64,000 nucleotides of DNA from Anaspis maculata (Eukaryota; Arthropoda; Insecta; Coleoptera; Scraptiidae), in the NCBI GenBank assembly GCA_949128115.1, contig OX421967.1, forward strand, positions 20,476,635 to 20,540,634, read 5' to 3'. The position numbers were made by a program, and so were the translations under genes. The notes beneath the pieces were generated by a model that was not told the origin of the DNA, ran no database searches, and was given only the letters and a program-made list of their open reading frames with translations. Of the stretch, positions 24,105-37,100 are shown piece after piece. Every line of letters begins with the position of its first letter. Positions within the stretch are counted from its first letter, which is position 1.

Positions 24105-24162
24105 GACGAATTGTCCGTTGGACGAATTGTCCGTGAGACGAATTGTCCGCGACGAATTGTCC
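24105..24162. repeat. Four copies of GACGAATTGTCC
   Basis: The 12-mer GACGAATTGTCC occurs at 24105, 24121, 24137 and 24151, spaced 16, 16 and 14 bp. The regular spacing suggests transposase binding sites at an element end, or a short satellite. No partner end was identified. Confidence 0.6.
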
Positions 24163-25190
24163 TAGCACCCTACAGTGTCTCCGGAGATGAAAGATTGTTG
24201 GCTTTAGGCTTTCTGCTGTATTAAAGTTCTGAGTGGGAGCTGTAGCTTTCTTGGCCTTGGGCATAATTAATAGGTGGTGGTTTCATTAGATCACTTGTTT
24301 GTTTGCCGCTGAAAGACAAAAACTTGAGAAACCTACGCTGCACATTCTCAAAACCTCCAATATGTGGGTTCTATAAGGAGCTCCAAACAATTGTTTTGTA
24401 GTAAAGCTCAATAGCGAAATGACCCTGATTTGATTCTACTGCAATAAGATCTGGCCCAAGCTAACCACGCACAATTTTAAGCAATTTCCCGCAGCACCCA
24501 AAGCTCGTCCCTTATAGGGGACGACTGGAGACTCCCCAGATTTGAAGATGCAAGAACTCTTGCCATGTGTAATTCAGTATCGCCGTATACCTACCGCATG
24601 AACGTTTTTTCCCTTGAAGGGCGAATGGAGGCCCTTCTTTCCTTCTTTACAAGGACAATAAAGACCTAGGCCAGATTCCTTTGTGTTACCTACTGCATCA
24701 TCGAAGCCCTTTTGAGGAGCGAATGGATGCCCATTCTAAGCACCAGTTGTCCGTACAATAAAAACTCTCACGAGATTCTGCATTTTGTGGTAGGTACTGC
24801 AATGAAAGTTGAAGCAAATCATATTGTATCATTGCAAGTGATTTGTCCCGTAGCACCTAAAGTTTTGCCACTTGGGGGGACTGATCGAGGGCCTAATCAT
24901 GATTCTACAGCAAAAGTTTCATGGAGTAGGTACACAGTTTGAATATTGTAGAGCATCCCATCCCATTCATCTTCACATTGATTCTCACATGAGTTTGTCT
25001 GCTAGTGCTAGATCAACCTATTCCATCGGCCGACCCGCGGCGACATGCCGGAATGTCCTCCAGTAACCAGCGTCAAAATATTTTATTAAGAATCTGGATT
25101 CTGGCAGTGCATAACGTACTCACATGGAGGTACACAGATGAGGCTTATGTTGGAAAATCAACCCCTATTTGATAAAGAAGATAGAAGCCG
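24163..25190. other. No assignable gene
   Basis: There are short open frames only, none with a recognisable protein. The stretch 24500-24760 contains loosely repeated phrases (gcgaatggaggcccttc and gcgaatggatgcccattc), suggesting another decayed repeat. Confidence 0.4.
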
Positions 25191-26112
25191 TTATTCCTTT
25201 TGACATTGACACAAAATTGCACAGAAAATTGCGCGAAAACATGCCTGAAACTCATCGTGAAAATTTGAAAAACTAGAAAGAGAGAGCTCGATTTCCATGA
25301 CAACCCACGAGCCACAAAACATGCCCGAAAACATTCCTGAAAAATTGCACGGAAAAATTCCCCGTGTGAATGGGTCGAAAATATGCGGCTTGTTTTCACG
25401 CAAGAAAGTTGACAGACCAATCTTAGGTTATGCTTCGATGACAAAATGCTTCACAAAGCTCTCTCCCCACAATTCATTTGAGAGCCCTGATCACTACTAA
25501 GGCTAAATCCGGGTTCAAGGGAAAGAAGCGTCAGTAGAATGTAGCACTGGTTTATGATTTTTCTATCAGACCTCCTCACAAACTCCACAATTCCATAGCT
25601 GTTTCAATTTCCACAATCAAAAATAGCACTTATCACTTTCGAAGAGGGTGAAACAGACCCCAAGCAAGCTAATTCAGCCCCACATACTCATGAGATGACG
25701 TCTGCTATTCAAACTGACAGCGTAAGTCTAAAAACATGCAGGAAAACCTGCATCGTGTGCCGCCAAAACACACATGAAAAATTGCGTGAAAAAATGCCTG
25801 AAAAATTGCACGCAAAAATGCCTGGAAAATTGCGGGCAAAAATGCCTCGTGTGCCGCGGGCATTAGTGAAGGATATTGACCCCGGAACGTGTATTAATCC
25901 GTAACCTCCAACGAAAAGCAGGGGAGGCACAATATTATTTATCACGCGATAAAAATGGGCTATAGTTACGTTGACTCCATTTTTTTTTCTACACTTGTTG
26001 GTAACGGAACACATCACATTCACTTCTACAGACATTTTCAAGTCCATGAAGGCGAGGACGAATGCTGAAATTCGTCCCGATTCGAATTTATTTGGATCTA
26101 TTCCACTTTATA

Positions 26113-26260
26113 TGGTGGACACGTACGCATTCGATTGGCGTTTGCACCACATCGATATCTCTTTTCTTTGAGGCATAATTCTTCTCGTTCTATATCACTT
26201 TGAAACATGTTCAATATAGAGGATACAAGATGGCGGCAGGGCATCAATTGTCAAAAAATT
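26113..26260. repeat. Dispersed repeat, second copy at 63863-64000
   Basis: This stretch, from tatggtggacacgtacgc to ggcggcagggcatcaatt, recurs at the right edge of the window in the same orientation with very few differences. The right-hand copy is cut by the window end, so the full length is unknown. Confidence 0.8.
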
Positions 26261-26264
26261 GATG

Positions 26265-28336
26265 GATCTTGATGTGGTTCACATTGCCTACCAATTTTAT
26301 CTGATCGGATCACGTTTAGAAAAATTCAAAATGGCGGATCAAATATGGCGGAAAAGTAACAAAAAACCAAAAGTCAACGGGACATCCTGGCCATATGACA
26401 TATGTATATGACACATATGACATATGATGGACGGACGGACGAACAAAGTGGAGCTAAAAGCGCCTTTCTTCGATTTTTGGAGAAGGTGCGCTAAAAAGCG
26501 TGCTTGACCGTTCGAATAGAACGGGTGTCTTGAAAGAGCTTGATTGTTCGTAAAAGAAACAAATTATTGAAACTTCTGTTTATTGTCATTATTGTTTATT
26601 GTTGTGTTGATCCTATCAGGTGGAACAAGCCGAGTACTAACTGGATTCAACACAATAAAGTTGTTCATTGAATAATTTGCACGAAATAATTGTCGAACAA
26701 AAAACTAAGCTTCAATTTTTTTGAGTTATTGAGTACTGAATGGTCATGAGAAATGCAATCCTAGGTCAACAAATAAATAGAATTGTTTTGTTTGAGCTTA
26801 AAAGCCGATAAAAGTTTGAGCCGATAAAACACGTAATTATTCATCTTCGCTGAAGCATCTTTGCTTTCGGGTGGGAGACAATGCATAGCCGTCGGGGCTG
26901 CTGCACCTCCGGAGCCTGACGACGGGCTACCAGCTTCACAATCGAAATTTGAAGAAAAAACTGTTCCGGCTGGTGTTTAACCCGGGTCTGCTGCATCGTC
27001 GGGCCTTGCAGGTACTCTTGTATATACTTGTAAAAACTGTACATAATCGACTTGGTGGTATCAGAGCTTGGAATGAATGGTTCATCTATTCAAATTTCGA
27101 ATGTTGTAATACTTATACCATACCCTATTTGAATTACATAGTACCGTACAAGGTACAAGTGTAAGACACCTATTTTTTATAACAATTGACCAAACGGTCC
27201 AAACCAATCTTAACGGTGATTCTTCTCACATGGCATATACCTACTTATTTACTGTACTTGATTATGCTTGTATAAATAATTAAACATGAGAACCTCAACA
27301 TTGCTTATACAGAGTAGACGGTTGAGGTTTTGTTTCGTCTGAACTAATACGCTACAGAAGCCTTTTGCGAGAGTATCCCCTGGCCTCATTGCACGATGCG
27401 GGATAAGCGAATGGCTCTGTGTAGCTGGACTCAGGAGCTTTGTGCGAGTATCCCCTGGCTTCATTGCACGAATAGGCACAGGGTCAGGTTATTTGTATCG
27501 GAGGTGATCACCCGGCTAGACAAACCAAGAATGAATTATAATCACGCTTGATAACGTGATATGGTATTGGAAACGGGTGCTCGTTGGGGGTACCATTGTC
27601 ACGGTGTTCACTTAGACTCTGGCTGGTACTCATGTGATGTTTCCATAATGCCTATAGAAGGCCAAGTCGCGTGTTCAGTAAAGCTGAGTGGAATTGTTTC
27701 AGAGTCAATTCCGTGTTTCAATTCAACACCGAATTGATTTCAGATCAATTCATGAGAGTAGTCTTATGCTCACACCCGTTTTCATCTTTTCAGAACCAGA
27801 TGACCATGACCAAACCGCCGCCTTCCACTTGCTTTCAAGATTTCACTTTTTGTTTTGAGTAACGATATGCCCTTCCGGCATTTCCTGACCTACAGTAATT
27901 TATCGACCTACACGAGTAATTACTATTAATATGTATACATAATTATCAACGTTTACTGATTCATCCATGGAAGCGCTACTGACCCTCACGCCCGTCGAAG
28001 CAAATTCACTTGCTCAGTTTCACTCGTGGAAAAATCTATAAAAAAAAGCAAGAGGGAGAGGGACAAAAGTTGAGACTGGAAAGGGTCTAGCCAAAGGTGC
28101 AAACAAAAATAACACCTACCCACCGAATTCGCAGAGAACTTTTATTTGACAATTCAAACATGAAAATAATTCTCGGAATAATTACTTGAACATTTATTAC
28201 CTACTTATTATATTATTTAAGAATGAACGAACACAATAATGATAACCATTTCATTTCCAATGACATAATAATAAATTGATTTAACAAAAAACAACGTTTT
28301 CTAAATTAATATCTTCGGCAACATTTGTCTTTAAAC
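26265..28336. other. No gene recognised; one direct repeat pair
   Basis: There are no convincing coding frames. The phrase 'gcgag(ag)tatcccctggc' plus 'tcattgcacga' occurs twice (27367-27395 and 27443-27470). The word tggtatcagagc at about 27056 resembles a tRNA-Met primer site, but no LTR end is adjacent. Confidence 0.4.
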
Positions 28337-29827
28337 GAGAGAAACGAGGGGGTAACCACTAGGACTTTAGGCGTCCCACACATGCAATATTGCACAAATA
28401 TTGCATGAATATTGCATGTATTGCATGGATATTTCATGTATTGCATGTATTGCATCAATATTGCATGTATTGCATAGATATTGCATAACTATTGCATGTA
28501 TTGCATCCATATCGCATAGATATTGCATAAATATTGCATGTATTGCATGCATATTGCATACATTTTGCATTACTAATTGCCATCAAAATAACACGGTAAC
28601 CGGCACTTAAATACCTACAAGTACCTAGGTAAATACCTGTAGAGAGGTAACCTACAAACAGCCTACAGTTTATATTTCCCACACCTTCAACACTAATTTG
28701 ACGAAGATAGGTAAATCTCGAAGTAAATGTAGAAGAGAAGCAATTATCACAACAATTGAACAATGATAAAAACTGCAAAGAATAATAACAGGTAACTGGT
28801 ATTAGTCGATGAGCCAGGAGCCAAAAATCACGATTTTGGTTTTCACCCCGGGGACTTGACGTGTCAAACCTTTTTGGATTCTCCACAACACCAGCATGAA
28901 AATAAGCCATGATACGTTTTTGTATCGAGTAGCTTAAGGCCGCCATCTTGGAAAAACCGCGCTGAATATGTAGTTCTTGTGGTTTGTATTTTTTTATCAA
29001 CAGTATCTCCAATTGGAAAAATGAAACTAAATAAAATTAAACAACAAAATTTACTATAAATATCGGTTAGCACCGTTTTTTGACAGGTCTCGTTACTCCA
29101 AATATGACAGTTCATAGTTAAGCTATGGCAAATTTCTTTATCTAACATTTTCGAGTACACCCGATGATATTTGTACAAACCGAACTTCACGTCATTGTTT
29201 TTCTAGCGTACTTTACTAGAAATGCTGCTCTTAGCGGCATTTTGATGTCCGTCTGTCCGTCTGTCCATCGGTCTGTCTGTCTTATCAATTAATTGCTCCT
29301 GAACGAAAAGACCTAGCGAAAATCGACTTCTTGTGTGTAACATGTAGTCACCGGAGAATGGTATTCAGAAAATAAATTCTCAAACCGTCGCGTCGACATC
29401 TTGATCCGCAATGTCAAATTTTCTCAAAAGTGATCATTAAACTTGGAATACACTCATGTTTTATATGTAAAAGTATGATTTGATTGTTTTCTTTTTGATC
29501 CGCCGCCATTTTGTCCGCCATATTAAAATTGGTTAAAGTGGTCCGATTTTGATGAAAATTTGGAACCTAGTCGTGTCTTGTGTGTGCACTGATACTGAAG
29601 GTTTTCATGTTAGTTCCACGATTTGCGCCATATTGACGTGTCACATGGAAATTAATTTGTTAAACGTTGTGCGTTAACAAAGAAAAAAATTTCACTCATC
29701 GTCCTTGAACCCTCAAAATTCGCCGAACTATAATTTCATCCAATAGGACAAAAATACAAACGAATGGAAATTAATCTCCAGCTGTCCGTGGAGGATACCA
29801 TTCATCACTTCAGTACGAGATACAGCG

Positions 29828-29990
29828 ACAGAATGGGTGCTTTCCATTTAAAACATTTGTGTCGGTTTGTGTCATCTTGTGTTACCTTGTGTCGATGAGA
29901 CAAAGGAACACAGATCAAATGGAACGCAGTTGTGTCGATTTGTGTCGACACAAGTCGACTTGTGTCGGTAAATGGAAAATGCCCACTGTC
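29828..29990. mobile_element. MITE with GTGCTTTCCATTTA ends and tgtgtcg words
   Basis: The ends gggtgctttccattta and taaatggaaaatgccc are inverse-related. The interior has many tgtgtcg words in both orientations around gtgtcgacacaagtcgac. It sits in the loop of the large element's arms and resembles the MITE at 5183. Confidence 0.5.
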
Positions 29991-30702
29991 ATCGCATCCG
30001 AACACGCTTGCCAACCAACTTTTGACCAAAGTGACGTAGTACGGAGACTGAAACGTCTTCAGCCAATCGACCTGGTTGATGGACTCAGATAACGAAGCAT
30101 TCACCCAAGTGTCAACAGTCGCAATGTACATTCTTTCATCTTAATATGATTTTAATATGTATTTTATGTCATTTAGTTATGAAATAATATTTATTATTCA
30201 TTATTAAGGCTACTCACTGGAGCAGCTTCTACATGTCATGTAATTTTTAAAAAAATATGCTTATTGCCCGATGGGCAGATTGCTGTACCAAGGAGAAATT
30301 TAAAAAAGTTTCATGAAAATCGGATCATTTTTGAGAAAATTTGACATTGCGGACTAATATGGCGACGGTTTAAGAATTTTTTTCCCTAATTCCATTCTCC
30401 GGTGACCACATGTTACACACAAGAAGTCGATTTTCGCTAGGTCTTCTCGTTCAGGGGCAATTAATTGATAAGACAGACAGTTAGACCGATGGACAGACGG
30501 ACAGATGGACATCAAAGTTAGGTTTGTATAAATATCATCGGGTGTACTCGAAAATGTTAAATAAAGAAATATGCCATAGCTGAACTATGAACTGTCATAT
30601 TTGGAGTAACGAGACCTGTCAAAAAACGGTGCTAAACGATGTTTATAGTAAATTCTGTTGTTTCATTTTATTCAGTTGCATTCGAGGTTGCATTTTTCCA
30701 AT

Positions 30703-31251
30703 AGGCTACTTCGTTTGAGCAGGTGCGCATACTTGAAGGCTTCAAATTTTGAAAACTTTCGTACACCTGTCAGTTGAATGGCAACGCTGCATGCTCTGTC
30801 TAGCCGCCTGACCAACTACTGGTTCCTGGCTGTCACTTTTACACATACCGTAAATGCATCTCTTCGTAGCTTCTTTGAACTTCCTTCTCGGTACAGCCAT
30901 TTTCAACTAGTTATGTTTTTTCGTCAAAACATGAGCAAATGAAATTCAGGTCAGGTAGAAACGAGAAGTGTGATTATAATTGTCACAAGTGACAGTTGGC
31001 GCCGATGTCTTGTTGTCTTGAGCGCTGTTGCCATTTTCGTTGTTCCTGAACTTCCACAAATGATCATTGAACTGAATTTCAATTGAACATTTCCTTTGAA
31101 TATAAAAAATGGTATCTAACATTCAATCAAATTATTTGTGGAATTTAAGGTGGACTACAATCTTTTTTAGTGTTAATTTTTAATATCGGTGTACGAAACT
31201 ATGAAATTCGCGCCAGACATGCGCAATCAAAAAACCCGAAACGAAGGGACC
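30703..31251. mobile_element. Dispersed TIR repeat, sister copy in a FAR-C intron (43979-44478)
   Basis: This is an insertion of about 550 bp into the right arm of the surrounding palindrome; the left arm near 29005 is the empty site. Both copies contain gaaaactttcgtacacct and actggttcctggctgtc in the same order. Their ends are loosely inverse (cttcgttt...gcgcat and atgcgca...aaacgaag). No coding frame is shared. Confidence 0.65.
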
Positions 31252-31663
31252 TATTAGAGGTGCCGTTGAAGCGAAAAAAAACAAACCACAAGAACTACAT
31301 ATTTGGCGCGGTTTTTCGAAGATGGCGGTCTTAAGCTCCTCGATACAAAAACGTATGATATCTTATTTTCATGCTGGTGTTGTGGGGAATCCAAAAAGGT
31401 ATGACACGTCAAGTCCCCAAGGTGGAAACCACTCGAGTCCCCAGGCTCAACGACCCAGAATTTTACGATATGGTGACATCCGAGCATGCGCGATGATTGT
31501 GCTCTACTGCGTATTCATTGCAAGCTTATTACACACTTATTGCATACTTATTGCATATCTATTGCATACTTATTGCACACTTATTGCATATTATTGCAAC
31601 CTATTACATACTTATTGCACAGTTATTGCATACTATTGCAACCTATTGCATACTTATTGCATA

Positions 31664-33194
31664 CAGGGTGGTCCATCCTAGCGTAATTATCCCATAGCGG
31701 TCTTACCCTTCAAGATAGAGAAAAAGATGTAAAGAAGAAGTTATATGGTTTGATGAGACCTATAACTCAAAATTATTTTCAGCTATACAGGGTGTCCCAT
31801 TTTGACGGGATCAACAAAACGTCAATTTTTTTAAATGGAACAGCCTATATTTTTTTGCATTTTCGGATTCAGCTTTTTCAATTGTCTTATGCCTGTATTT
31901 TTGTTTTCCAATTGTGTGGCAGTGCTACCAACTAAAAATTGAAAACTGAAAAAAAATCGCATTTCCACAGTTATCTTGAAAAAATCGTAGCGGCCTTTCT
32001 TTTCAAAACTAAGAGATGAAACTTGACATGGTGATAGTCAAGTCACAGACCAATATACCAATGTCAAAAAATTGCGATTTCTTGACACTGGGCGTTCACA
32101 AAAAAAAATCAAATTTTATAATTTTCAAAGTCTCATAACTCATTTTTTTCAAATAGCATACCCCTAATTTTATAACGTTATCTGATAGCTTTTTTTATCC
32201 TCTTTCATTTTTATTGGGGGTACCTTACCCTTAAACTTCATTTTTTTCGAGATAATCGGAAATTTTCACAAAATTTGTGATTTTTCAATTTTTTTTCAAA
32301 AATTGAGTTGGCCGTGATGAATGACAGACAAACCAAATAGTACGCAACTCTCAATTAGTCAGTCTGAATATTGTCGAACAAAAAAAAATGGCTTCAACGC
32401 AAAAAAAACAAAGTGAGATCCTGGATATCTGGATTATTACCAGAATATCATATCAATCATTTTCTCTCGCGTAAAGTCATTTTTCTTTGTTCGACAATAT
32501 TCAGACTGACTAACTGAGAGCTGCGCACTATTTGGCTTGTCTGTCATTCATCACGGCCAACTCAATTTGTGAAAAAAAATAAAAAAATCACAAATTTTGT
32601 GAAAATTATCTCGAAAAAAATGGAGTTCAAGGGTAAGGTACCCCTCGTAAAAATGAAAGAGGATAAAAAAGCTATCAGATAACGTTATAAAATTAGGGGC
32701 ATGCTTTTTGAAAAAAATGAGTTATGAGACTTTGAAAATTATAAAGTTTGATTTTTTTTGTGAACGCCCTGTATCGAGAAATCGCAATTTTTTGACATTG
32801 GGATATTGGTCTTTGACTTGACTATCACCATGTCAAGTTTCATTTCTTAGTTTTGAAAAGCAAGGCCGCTACGATTTTTTCAAGATAACTGTGGAAATGC
32901 GATTTTTTTCAGTTTTTAATTTTTAGTTGGTAGCACTGCCACACAATTGGAAAACAAAAATACAGGCATAAGACAATTGAAAAAGCTGAATCCGAAAATG
33001 CAAAAAAATATAGGGTGTTCCATTTAAAAAAATTGACGTTTTGTTGATCCCGTCAAAATGGGACACCCTGTATAGCTGAAAATAATTTTAGGTTATAGGT
33101 CTCATCAAACCATATAACTTCTTTCCTACATCTTTTTCTCTATCTTGAACGATAAGACCGCTATGGAATAATTACGCTAGGATGGACCACCCTG
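31664..33194. mobile_element. Two concentric foldbacks with CAGGGTG ends
   Basis: The outer element (31664-33194) has TA flanks, ends CAGGGTGGTCCATCCTAGCG and its inverse, and arms of only about 122 bp. The inner element (31788-33070, ends CAGGGTGTCCCATTTTGACG) occupies its exact dyad centre. The flanks cagcta-TA and TA-tagctg rejoin into a palindrome centred on TA. The inner arms are long and similar, around a loop near 32430. The pair sits inside the TTGCAT array of the 28345-33265 element. Confidence 0.85.
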
Positions 33195-33293
33195 TATATT
33201 GCACACGTATTGCACACATATTGCAAACAAGTGTCCCACATATTGCATGAGTGGTTACCCCCTCGGAGAGAAATTCTGACAAATCATATTTTA

Positions 33294-34039
33294 CAGGATG
33301 TCCCGAAAATACACCGACAACGTTCTAGGACAGCTTCCTCTCATCAAAATAAGAAGAAAAGTTCCCATGAACATGGGTCCGGAAATGCTTCATAAGGGAG
33401 CTACAGGCCCCTAAAGGTGGGACCCTGAAGATGGTTGTTTAATTATTATTTTCGAAACCGTTCAAGGAAAATCAGTCAAACTTGAGACATTTAATAACCT
33501 ATTTATGCTTAACAAAATTTGAATGCCTAACAAAAATGAAATTGCTTTGAAATAGTTTTTCTTTCGCCTTGAATATCGTAATTGAGAAATCTGCATTTCT
33601 GACCACGTTTTCATACATTCAAACTCAAATATCTCGTAAACGGTGCATCTATCGAGGTTGAACAGAGGGACTTTTTTTTGGTAGAAAACTTCAATATTCC
33701 ATATTTTTTGTTAAATTTGGAAACAATTCACATTCAAAAAAGTTAGGGTTATTTTTACCCCCACACCTCAGTCTGACTCATCCCTAGTAAATTATTTTGA
33801 AATTGATCTCTTCTCATTTTGTTGGGCATAAAAAGGTTAGTGGATGTGTCAAGCTTGATTGATTTCCTTTGAACGGTTTCGGAGATATTGAATGAAAACC
33901 ATCGTCAGGGTCCCACCTTTAGAGGCCTGTAGCTCCTTTAGGAAGCGTTTCCGGACCCATGTTCATGTGAACTTTTTTTCTTGTTTTAATGAGAGGAAGC
34001 TGCCTTAGAACGTTGTCGGTATATTTTCGGGACACCCTG
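33294..34039. mobile_element. Foldback element with CAGGATGTCCCG ends
   Basis: A 746-bp palindromic element is flanked by TA (33292-33293, 34040-34041). The ends CAGGATGTCCCGAAAATACA and the near-inverse bound arms that match for about 150 bp before a diverged middle. The same terminal block (accgacaacgt plus gtcccgaaaat) recurs at about 37660 and 38400-38440, so it is a family. Confidence 0.75.
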
Positions 34040-34198
34040 TATAGGTACCTATAGGTAAGGTTAACTTATTGCAAATTTACGGACATAGGAAAACGTTATG
34101 TCTAAAATAACAATCGGCCCTATTTTGTTCGTAAACAATTATTGTTATCTAGCAGTATTGCTGGTGAGCCAGTCATTTTTTGGTTTTACTTTTACAGT

Positions 34199-37100
34199 TC
34201 ATACTGCGATTTTGGCAGGTTCCAATAATTGATCACCGAATTCGCGCCTCGTTTGCGGCCACAACCCTTCCATTTTGTCCAGGAAAAATGACACGACGCC
34301 AAATTTAATCAGCAACCAAACTATTCCCAAATACCATAGCAGGTTGAATACTCGGGACAAGACCCACATTCTGAAAAACCAGATTCACATAGTTGATTAC
34401 CAAAAAAATCTGCTTCGACAGTAGGTACCATCGCGACCAGAAAAAATCGAACAGAACGTTGACACGAAGTATAGATTTTTTTATTTTGCCTAGTAACACA
34501 GCTCGACAATAGGTTTGTTTTGGCAGCGATACACAACCGTTTCCAACCGTTTGGATTCTGCGCGCTTCCGTTAAGCCGTTCGGGCAGTGTAAACTTCGAG
34601 TTGCCAACTGTTGGTAAGCTGTTTGGGCAGGTGCCTCCAACGGTTCGAAAACAGTTTGTGGACGGTCAGAGCAGTTTGAGAATTAAAAAGAAACTGGTGA
34701 TCAGACGCATGCGTACGCCTTTCTTTGCAATCGGGGCGATCTTTGATTGATGGCGTGGCGCGTAATGTGACAGTGTGACAGTAAAGGTAAATAAAGCCGC
34801 ATTTTTCGAGGTTAATTTAAAATAGTTTTACCTGCTGAAAGTTACATATTTACATTAATTCGGTAAATTTATTAAGGGGTTTCTGATGCGACTAACAAAG
34901 TTGTTGACGGGAATCGGTTTTTTTTTTTTTTCGTCAAGTAGAAACTCCTCCAAAAAGAAAATGTACGGATATTGCTATCAAATTTTGAAAATTTTTGATT
35001 TTGATTTTTGGAAATTCAAAAACTAGATAGCATCGACAATGTGTCTTTCCTCAAGAAAGTCGCATGCCAAATATGAACTTTTTATTTTCAAAAAAAGGCA
35101 CCACAAATGATTTCTCGTAGACATGAAAAAGTGAATTAGTAGAAATCATTTTTGGTACCTTTTTTTTGAAAATAGAAAGTTCAAATTGCATGCGGCTTTC
35201 TTGAGGAAAGATACATTGTCGATGCTATCTAGTTCTTGAATTTTCAAAAATCAAATTCAAATATTTTCAAAATATTTTGGAAATTTTCAAAATTTGATAG
35301 CAATGTCTGTACATTTTCTTTTTGGATGAGTTTGTACTTGACGAAAAAATAAAATAAAACCGATTTCCGTCGACAACTTTTTTTATCGCATCAGAAACCC
35401 CTTAAATAAGACCTCGGCTTGGCGGGGAAAACTTAACAAGTTGTTGTGTCCCTAGTTTCAACTGGAACCGCTCGCTACGCGTTCTTGCAGCAAAAACTTT
35501 CCAACCACTTGAAAACTGGTTGGAGTCGAGTATGCGCGCTGAATCACAGTTAGCAAACCGTCCGCAACTCGCTGCCAAAACAAACCTAATAATTGTCAAC
35601 CGCCAAACAATGACATACTACGGAAGCGTAGAGGGGCCAGGCTGCGAATCTTTTTACGGACACAGAGTCGAGTTTCAAAGTCGACCCGGTCGTGTTTCAG
35701 ACTCGACTTTCTGCGTAAAGTCGAGTTTCAAAGGCGACCCGGTCGAGTTTCAAACTCGACTTTCTGCGTAAAGTCGAGTTTCAAAGTCGACCCGGTCGAG
35801 TTTCAAACTCGACTTTCTGCATAAAGTCGAGTTTCAAAGTCGACCCGGTCGTAAACTGCTCGTCATAAGTTCAGGATATGTCAAAATTTGCCCCAATTTC
35901 AAGTGAGGATATCTCAGGTAAAAAATATCCGATTTGGAAAAAGTTGATGACCCCTGAAAGAGCTTATTAACCTTGGCTGCAGGACGCTTATCGACTTATG
36001 TCATAACTGTCAAAATTTGCCCCAATTTCAAGTGAGGATATCTCGGGTAAAAAATATCCGATTTGGAAAAAGTTGATGACCCCTGAAAGAGCTTATTAAC
36101 TTTGGCTGCAGGACGCTTATCGACTTATGTCATAACTGACTTAGTTCATTATATACAGGGTGCTGAAGAAGAGTGACGAAGAGGGTTGATTTTTCAAGCC
36201 GTGTAACTTTTCAGCGTATTTTCGCGAGGAAAAACTTATTCCAATGGATAGCTGATATCCCCAAGAGTAGCCAATATAGGCATTATTTTTTCATCCATAC
36301 ATGATTATTATTATTATTATCAAAAAATAAAGATTTCCTGTTCACTTCAAAGAAGTTTAACTCCTCCTAGGGGAATGAAGCTAGAGCCCTGGAAGTTTTT
36401 CCGATGGATAGTCTGAGTCGTCAAGGTTTGGTTTATACCCCATGGATGGCGTAGTCGTATTCGTGCAATATTAGACAATTCTAAAATTGTCCGGACAAAT
36501 ATCATCTTGACCGGGCACATAAGGACAATTGACCGGGTATATTTGGACACTTTTCAGAATGTCTTACACCACCTCCTCCCATCAATTGAAAGAGATCAAT
36601 TTGAAAAAATTGCACATCATGCTTGAATGGCCAGTAATGTGTCAGATTAAAACCGAAACAAGATGGAGACGGAAGCGTGAAATCACAGAATAGCGTGAAA
36701 TTCAGCTTGAAAATTAGAATGTTAGTGCAAAACAAGAGTTATTTCCAAGTTTCATGACAATAAAGCCTAGTCTACAATATGGTCTCTAGTTGCAAGTTGC
36801 AAGTCTCTAGTCGCAAGAGTTGGTCTAGAACCAACTTTCACTGCGACTAGCGACTGCAATTCCAACCTCACTTCCACCTTGCGACTTGCAACTTGCAACT
36901 AAAGACCATATTGTAGACTAGGCTTAATTCCTTTAATAAGAGATTTCGACTATTTACACAGCATAAAAGATACTAACAACCAAAATGGCGACGGAATCAT
37001 GTCATTCAGCCTGAAAATATAAGAATGATCATACGAAACAAGGGTAAGTTCCAAGTTCCACGAAAATCGTTCCACAAATGAGAAATTTCAGTATAGCGGC

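Larger units (their letters stand above)
15085..25862. mobile_element. Possible large composite element bounded by 20-bp TIRs and TTA
   Basis: The left end (15085-15104, starting TGCCCGCGGCACACGAGG) and the right end (25843-25862) are perfect 20-bp inverses, flanked by TTA at 15082-15084 and 25863-25865. Next to each end are tandem units of the type gcaatttttc and gcatgttttc (15105-15260; inverse versions at 25200-25380 and 25735-25842). A 3-bp TTA duplication recalls PIF/Harbinger elements. The interior holds unrelated insertions, so the ancestral element must have been shorter. The two ends could instead belong to two separate copies. Confidence 0.5.
28345..33265. mobile_element. Large TIR element with 8-bp target duplication and TTGCAT arrays
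   Basis: Perfect 16-bp terminal inverted repeats (CGAGGGGGTAACCACT at 28345-28360 and the inverse at 33250-33265) are immediately flanked by the perfect direct repeat GAGAGAAA (28337-28344, 33266-33273). Just inside each end are arrays of the word TTGCAT/C: 28383-28570 on the left, and 31530-31661 plus 33196-33247 on the right, the latter split by a nested foldback. Further in, long inverted arms pair 28805-29520 with 30300-31470. An 8-bp duplication suggests hAT-like or related mobilisation. No transposase gene is recognisable, so it looks non-autonomous. Confidence 0.8.

Noticed and set aside
27056..27067. tggtatcagagc, a classic tRNA-Met primer-site word
   Set aside because: There is no TG...CA LTR end beside it and no pol-like frame nearby; probably chance.
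28367..28610. Open frames rich in Met-Gln-Tyr-Cys-Ile repeats
   Set aside because: They are translations of the TTGCAT array.
28380..33247. The evenly repeated TTGCAT arrays as a CRISPR array
   Set aside because: Units are 6-15 bp, without 25-40-bp repeats or unique spacers, in a spliced eukaryotic genome.
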